A stretch of DNA of 64,000 nucleotides from Helicoverpa zea (lineage: Eukaryota > Arthropoda > Insecta > Lepidoptera > Noctuidae), in contig NC_061453.1 of assembly GCF_022581195.2 (NCBI RefSeq), forward strand, positions 13,286,001 to 13,350,000. Direction: 5' to 3'. Positions 23,501-35,100 of this stretch are shown one piece after another. The notes below the pieces were generated by a model, which saw only the letters and a program-made list of their open reading frames with translations, did not search any database and was not told the DNA's origin. The position numbers were made by a program, and so were the translations under genes. Positions within the stretch are counted from its first letter, which is position 1. Each line of letters starts with the position of its first letter.

Positions 23501-24157
23501 GCAACAGAAAGGCAGTTACTTTCGCATTAAAATTACGTTCGCTTTTTACGTCTCTTGCCATCACAACATGTATGTTAATGTATTTTCCAACTGAGCTGAA
23601 GATATGTAAGCAGACGCATGACCTCGTCCTACTTTAAAAGCAATAAAAAAATATTTGTACTTTACAAGACACATCAAAATACACTCGCGGAATTCAAAAG
23701 TGAGCAGCAAAAACTTCAAGGAGCCAGTAAATTGTTGTAAATAATGGCAATTTTCCACAAAATTTATATGACAACTTGTTCACGAGAAGCGGGAATGAGC
23801 TCAATAATTCAGCATCTTACACGGTAACAACGGTTTGTTTTTCAAAATTAAAAATATACAATCGTAAATATGATTTTTAATTTCCAGTTTCGTCCCTGAG
23901 AGTGAATTTTTCAGACTTTTGTTGTGATTGTGGCCGAGTTGGAGGAACGATAATTGGATTTTGCTTAACAAGAGGTTTTTAATAAAAACTCTTACTTTTT
24001 CAGTATTGATTTCTTTTGTCGAGATGTTTTCGAGAATTTGCATTTTTTATGTTTTTTTGTGAAAGATTTCATCCTAAAGTCTGGTCAAATACAACTCACG
24101 TAAAAAGGCTGTTCAATCTACAACGTTGCTATGAACATCAAATTTTTGATTAAAATA
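20587..24157. other. Gene-free region with SINE and Helitron-like pieces
   Basis: The only clear features are the S2 copy at 21365-21760 and Helitron-like fragments around 21765-21890 and 22830-22990 (ACACTAATATTATAAAGAGG). The rest is AT-rich; open frames here show no domain and no paired exon structure. Confidence 0.45.
21365..21760 (-). mobile_element. Near full-length S2 SINE with tRNA-like head
   Basis: Read on the minus strand it begins GTGGTGGCCTAGTTAAGTGG (A-box-like), has GCGGGTTCGATTCCAGGTCA (B-box) and continues through GTTTCGGATGGCACGTTAAA and the S2 body to CTCGGAGGATGGTGATGAG. This is the fullest copy in the window and shows that the many body-only pieces belong to a tRNA-derived SINE. 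Confidence 0.65.
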
Positions 24158-25438
24158 AAAAATCGGTAAAAAAACTTTTAAGTTAAACGGTTTTATCTTA
24201 TGTGCACTGAAAACTAGAAAATAAAAAAAAAACTTTTTACAAAAAAATAAAACCGACTCCCAAAAACACTGAAAAGCAAAAAAAAACTATTCTTAGGTGC
24301 ATCGGCCTAGAAGTCGGTGTCTAATGGATGTAACTAAGTTTATAACGCCACCGACTTCTAGGCCGATGCACCTAAGAATAGTTTTTTTTTGCTTTTCAGT
24401 GTTTTTGGGAGTCGGTTTTATTTTTTTGTAAAAAGTTTTTTATTTTTAGCTTTTCAGTGACAAGCATAGTTGTCACTATCCGCATGTCATATCCGCAGTG
24501 GAAAGTTCTCATCAATACGAACAATATAAGCCCAAGCACGAGGTAGTTTACATATTCAATTGTCGAGTTCCCTCGACCTTCGCTGGTCTCCATCATCAGG
24601 TCAGCTTCAAACCTTCACTGTTGCAAAGGTCTCGTCAATACGAACAAAATAAGCCCAAACACGAGGTAGTTTTTTACACATTCATTGTTCAAGTTCCCTC
24701 GACCTTCTCTGGTCTTCATCATCAGGTCAGCTCCAAGCCTTCACCATTGCATAGTGTTATCAGACATGCGCCTTAGTGTCAAGTTTTTACCCTACGTATG
24801 CCTACGATTTTCGAAAGTTGCCCTCGATTTCTCAGGGTTTCCATCATCAGATCCTGACCTGGTGACTATGGGACCACCTGGGAGGTAAACCCTATCAAAC
24901 AAAAAAAAAAATTTTGCAAATCGGTCGAAGCGTCTCTGAGTAATCGGTGAACATACATAAAAAAAAAAAAAAAAAAAAAAAGATCCCGACGAATTGAGAA
25001 CCTCCTCCTTTTTGGGAAGTCGGTTAAAAATAGTTACTTACCTGTCAACCTACGTAGGTGGGCCCGGTCATATTAGACTAAAATAAAAACGTGGGGCCCA
25101 TTAACTATTGCTGTAGTACTTTCTTCTAGAGGTATAATAGGTGTGGATTGCATCGACTTACTATAATCGTAACTGGAGATTTTGACAATCAATAATCAGC
25201 CGTAGCGGCTTCACCAGCGAACGCCAAGCTCATGATCTACCAAAGTATAAAGATATGCTTTGCCATAGGTAGGATTTCACAAGGGCCCCACGTTTTTATT
25301 TTAGTCTAATATGACCGGGCCCACCTACGTAGGTTGACAGGTAAGTAACTATTTTTTTATTTTCTAGTTTTCAGTGCACATAAGATAAAACCGTTTAACT
25401 TAAAAGTTTTTTTACCGATTTTTTTATTTTCTAGTTTT
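24158..25438. repeat. Nested foldback repeat with three sets of inverted arms
   Basis: Outer arms 24158-24231 and about 25352-25424 are inverted copies (ACGGTTTTATCTTATGTGCA). Inside, about 24232-24318 pairs with 24346-24442 (core CTTAGGTGCATCGGCCTAGA), and 25032-25099 pairs with 25284-25345 (core CCTACGTAGGTGGGCCCGGT). Between them 24495-24625 and 24630-24760 are tandem copies of a roughly 133-bp unit (CGAACAATATAAGCCCAAG, CTCCATCATCAGGTCAGCT), followed by a poly-A run and AAGGAGG-type sequence. The whole looks like a composite non-coding element. Confidence 0.6.
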
Positions 25439-25569
25439 TAGTATTTAATGAAAATACCTACCGAATATTCCTCATTCTATCTAATTCATTTAGTGCATCA
25501 TTATTACACGGTCTCTTACCTGACAATTTATTACAATGTAATTCCTCAATACATAGCCCTTCCAGATAC

Positions 25570-25765
25570 TTTTTTTTTAACGACCCCAAAAATCATCACA
25601 TGACCTCTCCTGCTGTGGGTCAGCAGCGGTGAGGGAGTGCCAGACTCTTGACTAAAAACCGTTTTGTTCCGTCGTAGGCCTTTTATGTACCAGGGCCGCG
25701 GTAACTCTTTCGAACAATCTCGCAGCCCAGGCAGGCCTTGGCCCTGTTGGGCCCCGCTGGAGTTA
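25570..25765 (+). repeat. Non-LTR-like repeat fragment, family F
   Basis: Second copy of the 12712-12870 family, extending further right to CAGGCAGGCCTTGGCCCTG and GGGCCCCGCTGG. It abuts the tandem array at 25771. Confidence 0.5.
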
Positions 25766-25770
25766 CTGAC

Positions 25771-26220
25771 AGTTTTCTACTTGTGAAGCCCTTTCATTTG
25801 ATACCCATATTGGTGGGATTGATAAAAAATTTGGTAGCGGCGGCCATCTTAGATTTCAATTTTGCATAGTAAATTGTATTCTACTTGTTGAGACCTTTCA
25901 TTTGATACCCATATTAATGGGATTGATAAAACCTACGTTATCCGCCATTTTGTAGCGGCCGCCATCTTGGATTTCAATTTTTTATAGTATATTGTATTCT
26001 GCTTGTTGAGCCCTTTCATTTGATACCCATATTGATGGGATTGATAAAACCTAAGTTATTCGCCATTTTGTAGCGGCCGCCATCTTGGATTTCAATTTTT
26101 TATAGTATATTGTATTCTGCTTGTTGAGCCCTTTCATTTGATACCCATATTGATGGGATTGATAAAATCTACGTTATCCGCCATTTTGTGCCGGCGGCCA
26201 TATTGGATTTACAATGTTAT
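25771..26220 (+). repeat. Four-unit tandem array, about 118-bp unit
   Basis: TTTCATTTGATACCCATATT occurs at 25792, 25896, 26014 and 26132, giving spacings of 104, 118 and 118. Each unit continues GGGATTGATAAAA and GCCGCCATCTTGGATTTCAA. Middle units are nearly identical; the first is shorter. Confidence 0.85.
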
Positions 26221-26518
26221 TGATATTACTATATTGTATTGTCATCGGAATTAAAGGTGTATACAAAATTTCAGATTAATCGGTTGACAGAAAGAGGGTG
26301 AAATTTGAATGACTAAATTTGACCCAAGAATGAATAAATATATAATAAATAAAACAAACGGGGTGAGCTAAATAAAACCGTTTAAAAAACTGATATCAGT
26401 AACAAAAAATATACACACATAGCTGGTATATTTTTATTTGATTTTACATTTTCAAACACGCAAAACTAGGTGTATTGATACTACTCATTCAAGTTAGCAA
26501 TATCATTTACAGCTAGAC

Positions 26519-26530
26519 AAAATGACCAAA
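26519..26530 (+). repeat. Target-site duplication, left copy
   Basis: AAAATGACCAAA, repeated exactly at 28724-28735 on the other side of the truncated RTE insertion. Confidence 0.85.
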
Positions 26531-28723
26531 TCAAAAACGCTGTAACCTACCCTGGAGCTGATATAAAATCCGATCATAACCCTGTAGTGGCAACACTGCA
26601 ATGCAAATTTAAACAAATCCGCAGAGTAAAACCTTGTACGCGTATAGATGTGAAAAACTTAAAAGAACCCACTATTAGAATAGAAGCTGCAAAGGCCATA
26701 AACGAATGGGCAGATAAACAGTTAGCCAAGCCGTCGAACATGACTGAGATATGTTCCGCACTTCAGGATACCATCAGGAATATTGGTCAAAATTTACTTC
26801 AGCCATCTCCGCAAATCAGGAAGCAGCAATGGATGACTACCGATATTCTACAGTTGATGCAAGAACGCAGGATATCTAAGAACAATCCGACTAAATACAA
26901 TGAATTAGACAAGCTGATAAGGAAACGCATAAGAATAACCCGTGAGTCTTTTTATGAAAATAAATGTAAGCATATCGAAGAGCTCATGCGAAAGCACGAT
27001 AGCTTTAACTTGCATAAAGAAATTAAAGACCTTGCTGGCACTTATAAGAAGACTTGTTCAAACATATTGTCGGATGAGCAGGGAGGTCTCATAGTGACCT
27101 TGGAAAACAAAAAGAAACTTTGGAGTGAGTATATCCAAAAAATGTTTGAAGACAACTCAAGACCTGTTGATCACTTACTTTTGGATGACACTGGTCCACC
27201 TATTTTGAAATCCGAGGTGAAACATGCACTAACACATGCTAAAACGGGTAAAGCATTGGGCCCTGATAATATACCTGTGGAATTACTCAAACTCCTCGAA
27301 GATCAACACCTAGATGCCTTGACCCTACTATTCAACCAAATATATAATTCTGGCAGTCTACCCGAAGAATGGCTAAGGTCCACGTTTGTCACACTTCCAA
27401 AGAAAGCAAAAGCAAAGAAGTGCTCTGAATACCGTACTATAAGCCTAATGAGTCATGTTCTAAAGTTATTCTTATCTATCATCCACCTTAGAATACGATA
27501 TAAGTGTGACGAACAACTTGGCGAAAGCCAATTTGGTTTTCGTTCTGGCATGGGAACTAGAGAAGCACTCTTTGCCTTAAATGTTCTAGTACAGAAGTGT
27601 AAGGATATGCAAAGTGATGTTATCTTGTGCTTTATTGACTATGAAAAGGCCTTTGACCGTGTCAAGCACGAGATACTTATGCAACATTTAACAGATATTG
27701 GCTTAGATGGGAAAGATCTTAGAATTATAAAGAATTTGTACTGGAACCAAACAGCGAATATAAGGGTGGAAAATTCGGAGACTGACCAAATTGATATCTG
27801 CCGGGGAGTCCGCCAAGGTTGCATTCTGTCACCGTTATTATTCAATCTGTACTCTGAAGCAATTATAACAGAAGCTCTGGAAGGTCTCGAAGTCGGAATC
27901 ACGATAAATGGCAAGATAGTCAATAACTTGAGATACGCCGATGATACAGTACTTCTGGCCTCAACGCAACAAGACCTGCAGTATATATTGAACAGAGTTC
28001 ACGAGTGCAGTCTAAGAGCAGGTTTGAATATGAATGTTACCAAAACTAAGTACCTGGTTGCATCTGGTACCCACATCTCGGCCCCTCAATTAAGTATTGC
28101 AGGCTCAGATCTCGAACAGGTTCAGCATTACAAGTATCTCGGTGCTTGGGTGAATGAAAAATGGGAAAGTGACGAAGAAATTTGTACCCGTATCGAAATT
28201 GCCCGAGCAACATTCCAAAAAATGCGGAACGTTCTGTGCAATCGCAATCTTGGAATTAAACTGAGAGTCAGAATGCTTCACTGTTATATCTGGCCAGTAG
28301 TATTATACGGAAGCGAGGCATGGCGCTTAAAGTGAACACCCAAAAGCGGCTTGAAGCCTTCGAGATGTGGTGTTACCGCAGGATGCTACGCATAAGCTGG
28401 ATGCAGAAAATTTCCAACGAGAAGGTACTTCAACGCGTCGGTGAAACCAGGGCATTGTTGCAGACCATCAAACGCAAAAAAGTTGCCTATCTTGGTCATG
28501 TACTGAGAAACGATAAATACCAACTGTTGCAACTAATAATGATGGGCAAAATAAAGGGTAAAAGGCGCGTTGGAAGGCGCAAGAAATCTTGGCTGCGGAA
28601 CATCCGAGAGTGGACGAGTATTGCCAGCGTTGAAGACCTGTTTCGCTTGGCACAAGATAGGAAAAAATTTGCTGAGCTGACGGCTAACCTCCAGTAGTGG
28701 AGAGTCACCCGAAGAAGAAGAAG
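26531..28723 (+). mobile_element. 5'-truncated RTE-clade LINE with exact 12-bp target duplication
   Basis: The insertion starts inside the endonuclease domain (YPGADIKSDHNPVV is the last endonuclease block) and ends GAGTCACCCGAAGAAGAAGAAG, an (AAG)n tail typical of RTE elements, right against the duplicated AAAATGACCAAA. Target-primed reverse transcription that stopped early explains both features. The 5' UTR and most of the endonuclease are absent, so it cannot move on its own. Confidence 0.9.
26532..28697 (+). pseudogene. RTE reverse transcriptase remnant, truncated and frameshifted
   Basis: The frame runs from the endonuclease end (SDHN near 26570) through the reverse transcriptase: GKALGPDNIPVELLK, CFIDYEKAFDRV and the catalytic LRYADDTVLLAS are intact. 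It ends at a TGA at 28333-28335. The next frame continues without loss of similarity (LKVNTQKRLEAFEMWCYRRM ... YLGHVLRN ... GKRRVGRRKKSW) to 28697. Two bases separate TGG and CTT at the junction, so a one-base deletion near 28324 is the simplest cause. The family differs from the full-length RTE at 34504-37820. Confidence 0.85.
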
Positions 28724-28735
28724 AAAATGACCAAA
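28724..28735 (+). repeat. Target-site duplication, right copy
   Basis: AAAATGACCAAA, identical to 26519-26530. Confidence 0.85.
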
Positions 28736-29429
28736 AGAACGTTCAGAATACTACCAAAAACACAAGGACGTAAAATAAACAATAGTATGTAACCCGCATC
28801 TGCTCACATTAAAGGCTGAGATTAAGGAAAACCCTTTCGACCCGCGCCCGCCTCTAATTTAGAGAAAAGATAACGATCGACGATTTTTTGGTGCAAAGTG
28901 TAAGCGATTAGTAGATAATATTAATATTTTTTAGAAAAAAAAAAGTGTCCTCGTATATCGTATTCCAAAATAATATTATCTGCTCTAGCTCCCAATCATC
29001 GTTATGTATCAAAGTCGATTAAATACATACTTCAATTAAATTATTTTAGCTGAAAAATCTATATCATAACGATGTCATCAACGTTACTGAATCGTGGACA
29101 CTGTTCTAATAGTTTTGAATGTCAAGCTATCGTTTATTACATATCGGTAAGCATGTCTTTATATAATTCGGCTTTTAGTAATTAAACAGTCAATTTATTT
29201 ACAAAACTTTGTATATTACTCAACTGTTATTTCTTGTAACTTAGACCAATTTCCTTCGTAGAACAAGAGACGCGTTTGTGACCAGGAATTACGTGATTAC
29301 ATTTATAAAGCCACAATAAATACAGAAATAGGACCTGCAAAACCTTTTCGGGTAGTTTTTCTGATGAGGACCTTGGAATAATGGCCACCTTGGAATAAAC
29401 ATTAAATAGTGGAGTATGGAGTAAGTAGG

Positions 29430-29552
29430 GTAAGTGAGTTGAGGAGGTCAGATAGGCAGTTGCTCCTTGTAAAACACTGGCATTCAGGTGTGTCCGGTTA
29501 GACTGGAAGCCGACCCCAACTTAGTTGGGAAAAGGCTAGGCAGATGATGGTC
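29430..29552 (+). repeat. S2 SINE fragment
   Basis: GAGGTCAGATAGGCAGTTGC, GTTAGACTGGAAGCCGACCC and the terminal GGCAGATGATGG match the S2 body and 3' end. Confidence 0.5.
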
Positions 29553-30054
29553 AACTACTGAAGTTTACAATGAACCAAAGCAATTTTTTTTTGGATTTTG
29601 CTATACAAAAGTCTGGCATAAACATGAGAACAAATCATATTTTTTTTAAGTTTCTTTCAAAGAAATCGAAACTCAATGCATACGTATTAATTTTATGCAA
29701 ATGTATGCAATTTTGCGATTCACAATCAAAACTTCTTAGTTTTTATGTGCTTCCCTTGGTTAGCGTTTACCTTTTTACTAGTAAATTACGTAGTGTTTGC
29801 TGGTATATCCTCTAATCCAATTTTTTCCAATTTTCTAATCTGAAATATATTGCTCTAGATATTCTTCTATTAATGACAATAATTCCACTGAGTTGTGACA
29901 AGTTAATTATTAAAAGTTATTTTTCCCTTTTCTGAAATTCTATTTGGAGTCTGTCAGCTGCTATTCTACCATATACATAGTTTCTTCGTTTGCTATCTCT
30001 CCTTGGATCATTATTTTGGGACTTACCCCACATAACAAAAAAAAAAAAAACATT

Positions 30055-30700
30055 TATATCGAATAATCAATCATCGTCAACAGCAGTAGTAAAAATCACA
30101 CATTTCCCTCATAAACCTATTCGAAACCTAGTAACACACACTGTCAAATAAAAGTACCAGGGGCGCACAGCGTCTTGGAGGCCACTCAAAAGAAGTTCCG
30201 GCGCCGCTCAACGCGTTCTTAAACCTTAATGGCCTTACTACAAAAACTTTAACCACTGTTTTACACTTGTCTAAAAAAAATGTGGCTCCAAAACCAAAAC
30301 ATCGAGCTTAGAATTATACTCCAAAACATCGAGCTTAGAGTTATATGTCAATGCTCCAAAATGAACCATATGTCAACGTCATAATTTGACATTTTTTGAG
30401 ACAAGTCATTAACTGACGTTAAAAAGTTTTTGTGGTAAGACTATAGTTATATGTCAATGGGTAAGACGGTTAATATCTACTTTATCTAACCTGGTAGAAA
30501 GAATACTCAATCATCAATCAACACTATATAGTAAAAAATCACACATTTCCTTCATAAACCTATTCAAAACCTTGTAACACTTTCATTAAAGCATAAATAA
30601 AAGTACCAGGCGCGCATAGCGTCTAGGAGGCCACTTGTAAACACTCGTACATTCCCACTCAAGAGAAGTTTCGGCGCCGCTCAACGCGTTCTAAAAGCTG
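30055..30700 (+). repeat. Local duplication: two blocks about 455 bp apart
   Basis: Blocks 30055-30235 and 30510-30700 share ATCACACATTTCC, CATAAACCTATTC, AATAAAAGTACCAGG, AGCGTCT and CGGCGCCGCTCAACGCGTTC in the same order and orientation. The second has an insert (TTGTAAACACTCGTACATTC). They are not one of the dispersed families identified elsewhere here. Confidence 0.7.
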
Positions 30701-32122
30701 AAATATCTACTTTATCTCGGCTGGCAGACTGCAATTAAGTTGGTAAATGTCTTTCACAATAACAGTAAACGTTTCGAGGTACCTGTGTAGGTAGTAATTG
30801 TGTTTTTGTTGTACATTCGTTTTGTTAAGTGGGTGTTTTGTTTTATTAAGCACTCTTTGAAGTTGAATATAATTTGAAATATCTGGTTTTAATTTGAGTT
30901 ATTTAGACGTATATCTATATTGAGTTTCTGATTTCATTGTGAGATAGCTTCAATTCTCACAATGCTGTCGTGGAGTATGGATTAGTCTCCAACTTGATGC
31001 TGATGATGGATTCTTCTGATAGCACCTACTACTTTATGTGTGCCTAGTCTTCAAGATAGTCGTGGTAAGCTATCGGGTAAAGAACCAACCTCTCGAGTAT
31101 GAGGGTGTGGGTTCGATTCCAGGTCAGGCAAGTACAAATGCCTTTTTTTCTTATTGCAAGATGTTGTGAGAAAATTGTATTCAGTAGCACACAGAATATT
31201 TTAATACATATTTTATAAGAAGCGTTTCATATTGACAGCCATAGCTAACAATAGAATAAAGTTTACACATTAAATAATTTCGCCGTTATCTCCGAAAACA
31301 GGTCGAGGCCACACGAACCAACACTGCATAAATACCAAAGCAATTTAGTATTAAATTTGCAATGAACCGAACAGATTTAATTAACATTGGTGCCAATACG
31401 ATTGTAGTAACTGAATTGAATTTATTTGCATTTGACGCGTTGGAGTGGGCGACTGCTAAATATTTATGTACGAGGAGTGATCTGCCTGTGAAAATTCTGT
31501 ACGAATAATATGAGTGGGGTTGGCGGTTGAAATGCTTTATTTATAAACGAGTTTGTTCCCGCGGTTTCACACACTTTCAGGAGAAGGAAAATATAGCCTA
31601 TATGACTCGAGGATAGTGTAGCTTCCTAATAGGAAGTTTTTTGGAACGATTCAGTAGTAACGTAGCTTTTAGGGTACAAACACACAAACAAATAAAAATA
31701 ATCTTCTTCATTATATTTGTATAAACAGCATCAGCTGCATTTCGTGGTTTTACTACAATTTAAGAAAATCATGATTGAAACTGTAAATAGTACAGTTTTA
31801 ATAAATTCCTTTGAAGACATCATTTTTCACCTCAATACCAATCTTCTAGATAGTTTACTTACCAGAATATAGGACATTCCATGAGAATTCCGGATGGCAT
31901 TGCTGTCATGTATGCTCCATGCCATAGTAAAATTACGTAGGATAATTATGAATAACACAAATAAACGAGTAGGCGTTATATATTTTAAATCCCAAAAACA
32001 AAAACACAATGATCTATAAATTAGGTAAACACTAAAAATATATAAAACTAGTTACCTTTCTCATGAATAAAATTAAAATCTAAAATATAATTAAGTACGA
32101 AAATAATTAATATTATATAATG

Positions 32123-32128
32123 TTTATT
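32123..32128 (-). terminator. Polyadenylation signal overlapping the distal SLC6-like stop codon
   Basis: AATAAA on the minus strand shares bases with the TAA stop (GTAATAAACATT). If it is the one used, the 3'UTR is only about 20 nt. Confidence 0.4.
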
Positions 32129-35100
32129 ACATATTTTTTTTACTGGGAGCGCTAAAACCGACCGCCTTGCTGACCGTTGACCTTCTTTGCATGTCGTAAC
32201 GAACATCTACTTTATATACTTTAGACTCCCTTTTGGACATTAGATAGCGGCTCAGTAGTTTTGGTACTTCTGAACTGATGTACTGAAAACAGAACCAAAT
32301 AAAGCTTTACTTATCCTACTTACATCCCTACTTCCCTACTGATTCCTTACTTATGAGAATGTATGGATGTATGTTTGTTATTCTTTTACGCAAAAACGGC
32401 TGAACCGATTTGTTTGAAATTTGGTAGATAAGTGATACCCTGGATTACCACATAGGCAAATCAAATAGGTAAAAAATTTGCCTATATATGTATAGATATG
32501 CCACGCGGGCGAAGCCGCTGGCGGAATATTACAAATGTGAAAGAAAATCAGTCACGTTTTCAAAAAGTTTTGGTTGAATCTTGCCACATCATGTCAGCAA
32601 TCAAGGAATGTTCGATTGAAGATAGCGAGCGCATAGATTAGAGCGAATTATTATATTTTTATGACAAAGTCTTAATATTACTTACATATTTAGAACTATA
32701 TTGCTTTCTGAGTTGCCGTTCAGAAAAATCCCTCGGTCCCCACTTGGGGATAGGACGGAAAATATACTGCCAAGTCTGAAACATGCGCACAGAATGTCAA
32801 AATCTAAATTTTTAAAAGCTATCTAAAATTTGATATTTTAATAAAAGGGATTGGTAGTTCCTGAGATTGGTGGCTTTGAGAAAACTCTTCAGCTTTATAC
32901 ATATATCAAAACTAGCTCCCGCCCGCGGTTTCATCCGCGAGGTAACTGCTCCCGGTAAATGAATGGTGACAAACGATCTTATGTTCTTCTCCTGGGGCTA
33001 CGCTTCCTCCCCTCTAATTTTCAGTATAATCGGTCCAGCAGTTCACGCTGATGGTATGACCAAGGGAATAAGAAATAGTAAAGAGGATAATATTATACTT
33101 GCCATTCTCTGCCTTACAAGGTACTTGTATATTATCCATAATACGCCAAGAAATAATGGCACGGCCATAATGGGCCACGACCAGACGAAGTACGGAATCT
33201 TTATTTTTACTTCTGGTTGACTCAGTACATCATATGTAGCATTCATCATGAAGTAATACTTGAACTGTGGATTTGAAAAAAGTAAGTAAACCCTATTGGT
33301 ATAAATACGAGAGAAACACTATTATTATCAAACAGATGAATCTAGCCGGATTATATGAAAGGCTATGGCTGGAAAGAAGTAACTTCTAAGATACAAGTCG
33401 GATGTTGTAGACACCACGGGCGCTGGGTGTCGCGAGATGACTCCCAGTCACGGTAGGCGTGGGTCCGTAGTCGGTGAGTTCGGGTGGCTCATCGTCTCTC
33501 CGTCTGTATAGATAACAGGACCCGTGACGGCGACGCGCGTTGTTAAACGCGCTCCTCAAAGAGATGTCAGCAACCCCAGCGGGGCCCAGCAGGGCCAAGG
33601 CCTGCCGGGGCTGAGGGATTATTCGAAAAAGTTTCCGCGGCCCTGCTTCATAAACGGCATATGAAGGAACACGATGGATTTTTTGTCAGTAAAATTATGA
33701 CACTCCCTCACCGCTGCCCACAGCACCCACAGCGGAAAAAAAACTACTTCATAATGTGAGGGCTAGTTTTATTATATGTACTTACCGCGTAGTATACGGG
33801 TACTAATCTCAAGTTCAGAATTCTCAACCTGGTTGGTGGAGTCCCGTAATGAAATGTATAGTCGTCTACAAGTCTTCCCAAAGGGTACAATAGGTACAAG
33901 AATACGGATTCCACGACAGTTATTAAAGCTTTACTGGCGATAAAAAAATTTGCTATGTACTGTAAAAAAAAAACAGTGGTATAAAAAATCCGTATTTTGT
34001 AAGGACGTTTAATTAGTGACACCCAGTTGTCATGTCTGAAAGGCAGTCGCTCTATGTTAAATGCTGTTACTCAGCTGCACCGATTTAGACTGACAGCCGA
34101 GTTCAGCATAGCTGGGAAAAGGACCGCGATACACTCGAGAGTTAAATGCGCCTAGACCTCTGCACACCTGTATAAAACACTAGCAGTTTTTCTGCGGTTT
34201 CACCCGCGTCCCGTAGAATTTACTGCTCGTGCAAGAATAAAATACAACTTATGTTATTTCGGAATATTGCAGCTTCCAAATGCGTCCAAATGGGTACCAG
34301 TTTCATCATCAGAACATCCGAGGCGGTTTACCAGAGTTCTCTATACATTTCTAGTGATTCTACGTAAATACATAAGTAGTAGGTACTTATGAATTTACGT
34401 AGAATGCCTCGAAAGGCATTCTAACAAAATTTTCAGTATTCATATCGCTAAAATCCCATAGTTTACAGAGGTTCTTGTTTTCTAACTTACTTAATATGAT
34501 AGTCCGCCATAAACTCCGCCATAGACGGTCCCAAGCCCGGTTGCGAAAGGAGGAGGGTTGGCTGGTGAACGGCGTACACCCAATACCACCAGGGAATAAG
34601 ACCGCTGTAAAATACGCCAACGCCGAGTAGTAGGCGGCGGTGAAGTATCCTACTCAACAACATGGCTACGGTGGCCCTGGGGACTAAATACCCTCAAAAC
34701 AAACCGACGTAGAAGGTAATGGGAACCCACTACGATTATGCTCCCAAGAGAACTCCATGAAGGTCAACGACAGAAAAGTTAGTACGTCGGACGATCCGAC
34801 TGACCCTCGGCGCTCGCCGATTCCCGGGTCGACGAGTGTGAAATATGCGACCGAAGACTCTTCGATAGTGTGTCATCAGGCTACCGAGGCAGTTGATGCT
34901 ATTGAGGACAACAAGAAACCATCCATGCGCATCAAGCAAAGAATGGGAACATGGAACGTAAGAGGATTGCTGAAACCGGGAAAACTCGCGATTGTAGAGA
35001 AGGAGATGAATGAACACAATCTTATGTTGCTTGGATTATGCGAAACTCATATGAAGCAACAAGGACACCTCACAACTTCGAGTGGCAATCTAATGTTTTT

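Larger units (their letters stand above)
28736..32122. other. Gene-free region downstream of the distal SLC6-like gene
   Basis: Contains an S2 fragment (29430-29552), duplicated blocks at 30055-30235 and 30510-30700, a SINE head at 31075-31130 (GGGTTCGATTCCAGGTCAGG) and a Helitron-like fragment near 31550-31720. No exon resembling either gene family was found here. Confidence 0.45.

Noticed and set aside
33386..33598. Arg-rich minus frame with GC-rich codons
   Set aside because: Part of the dispersed family F; no recognisable domain.
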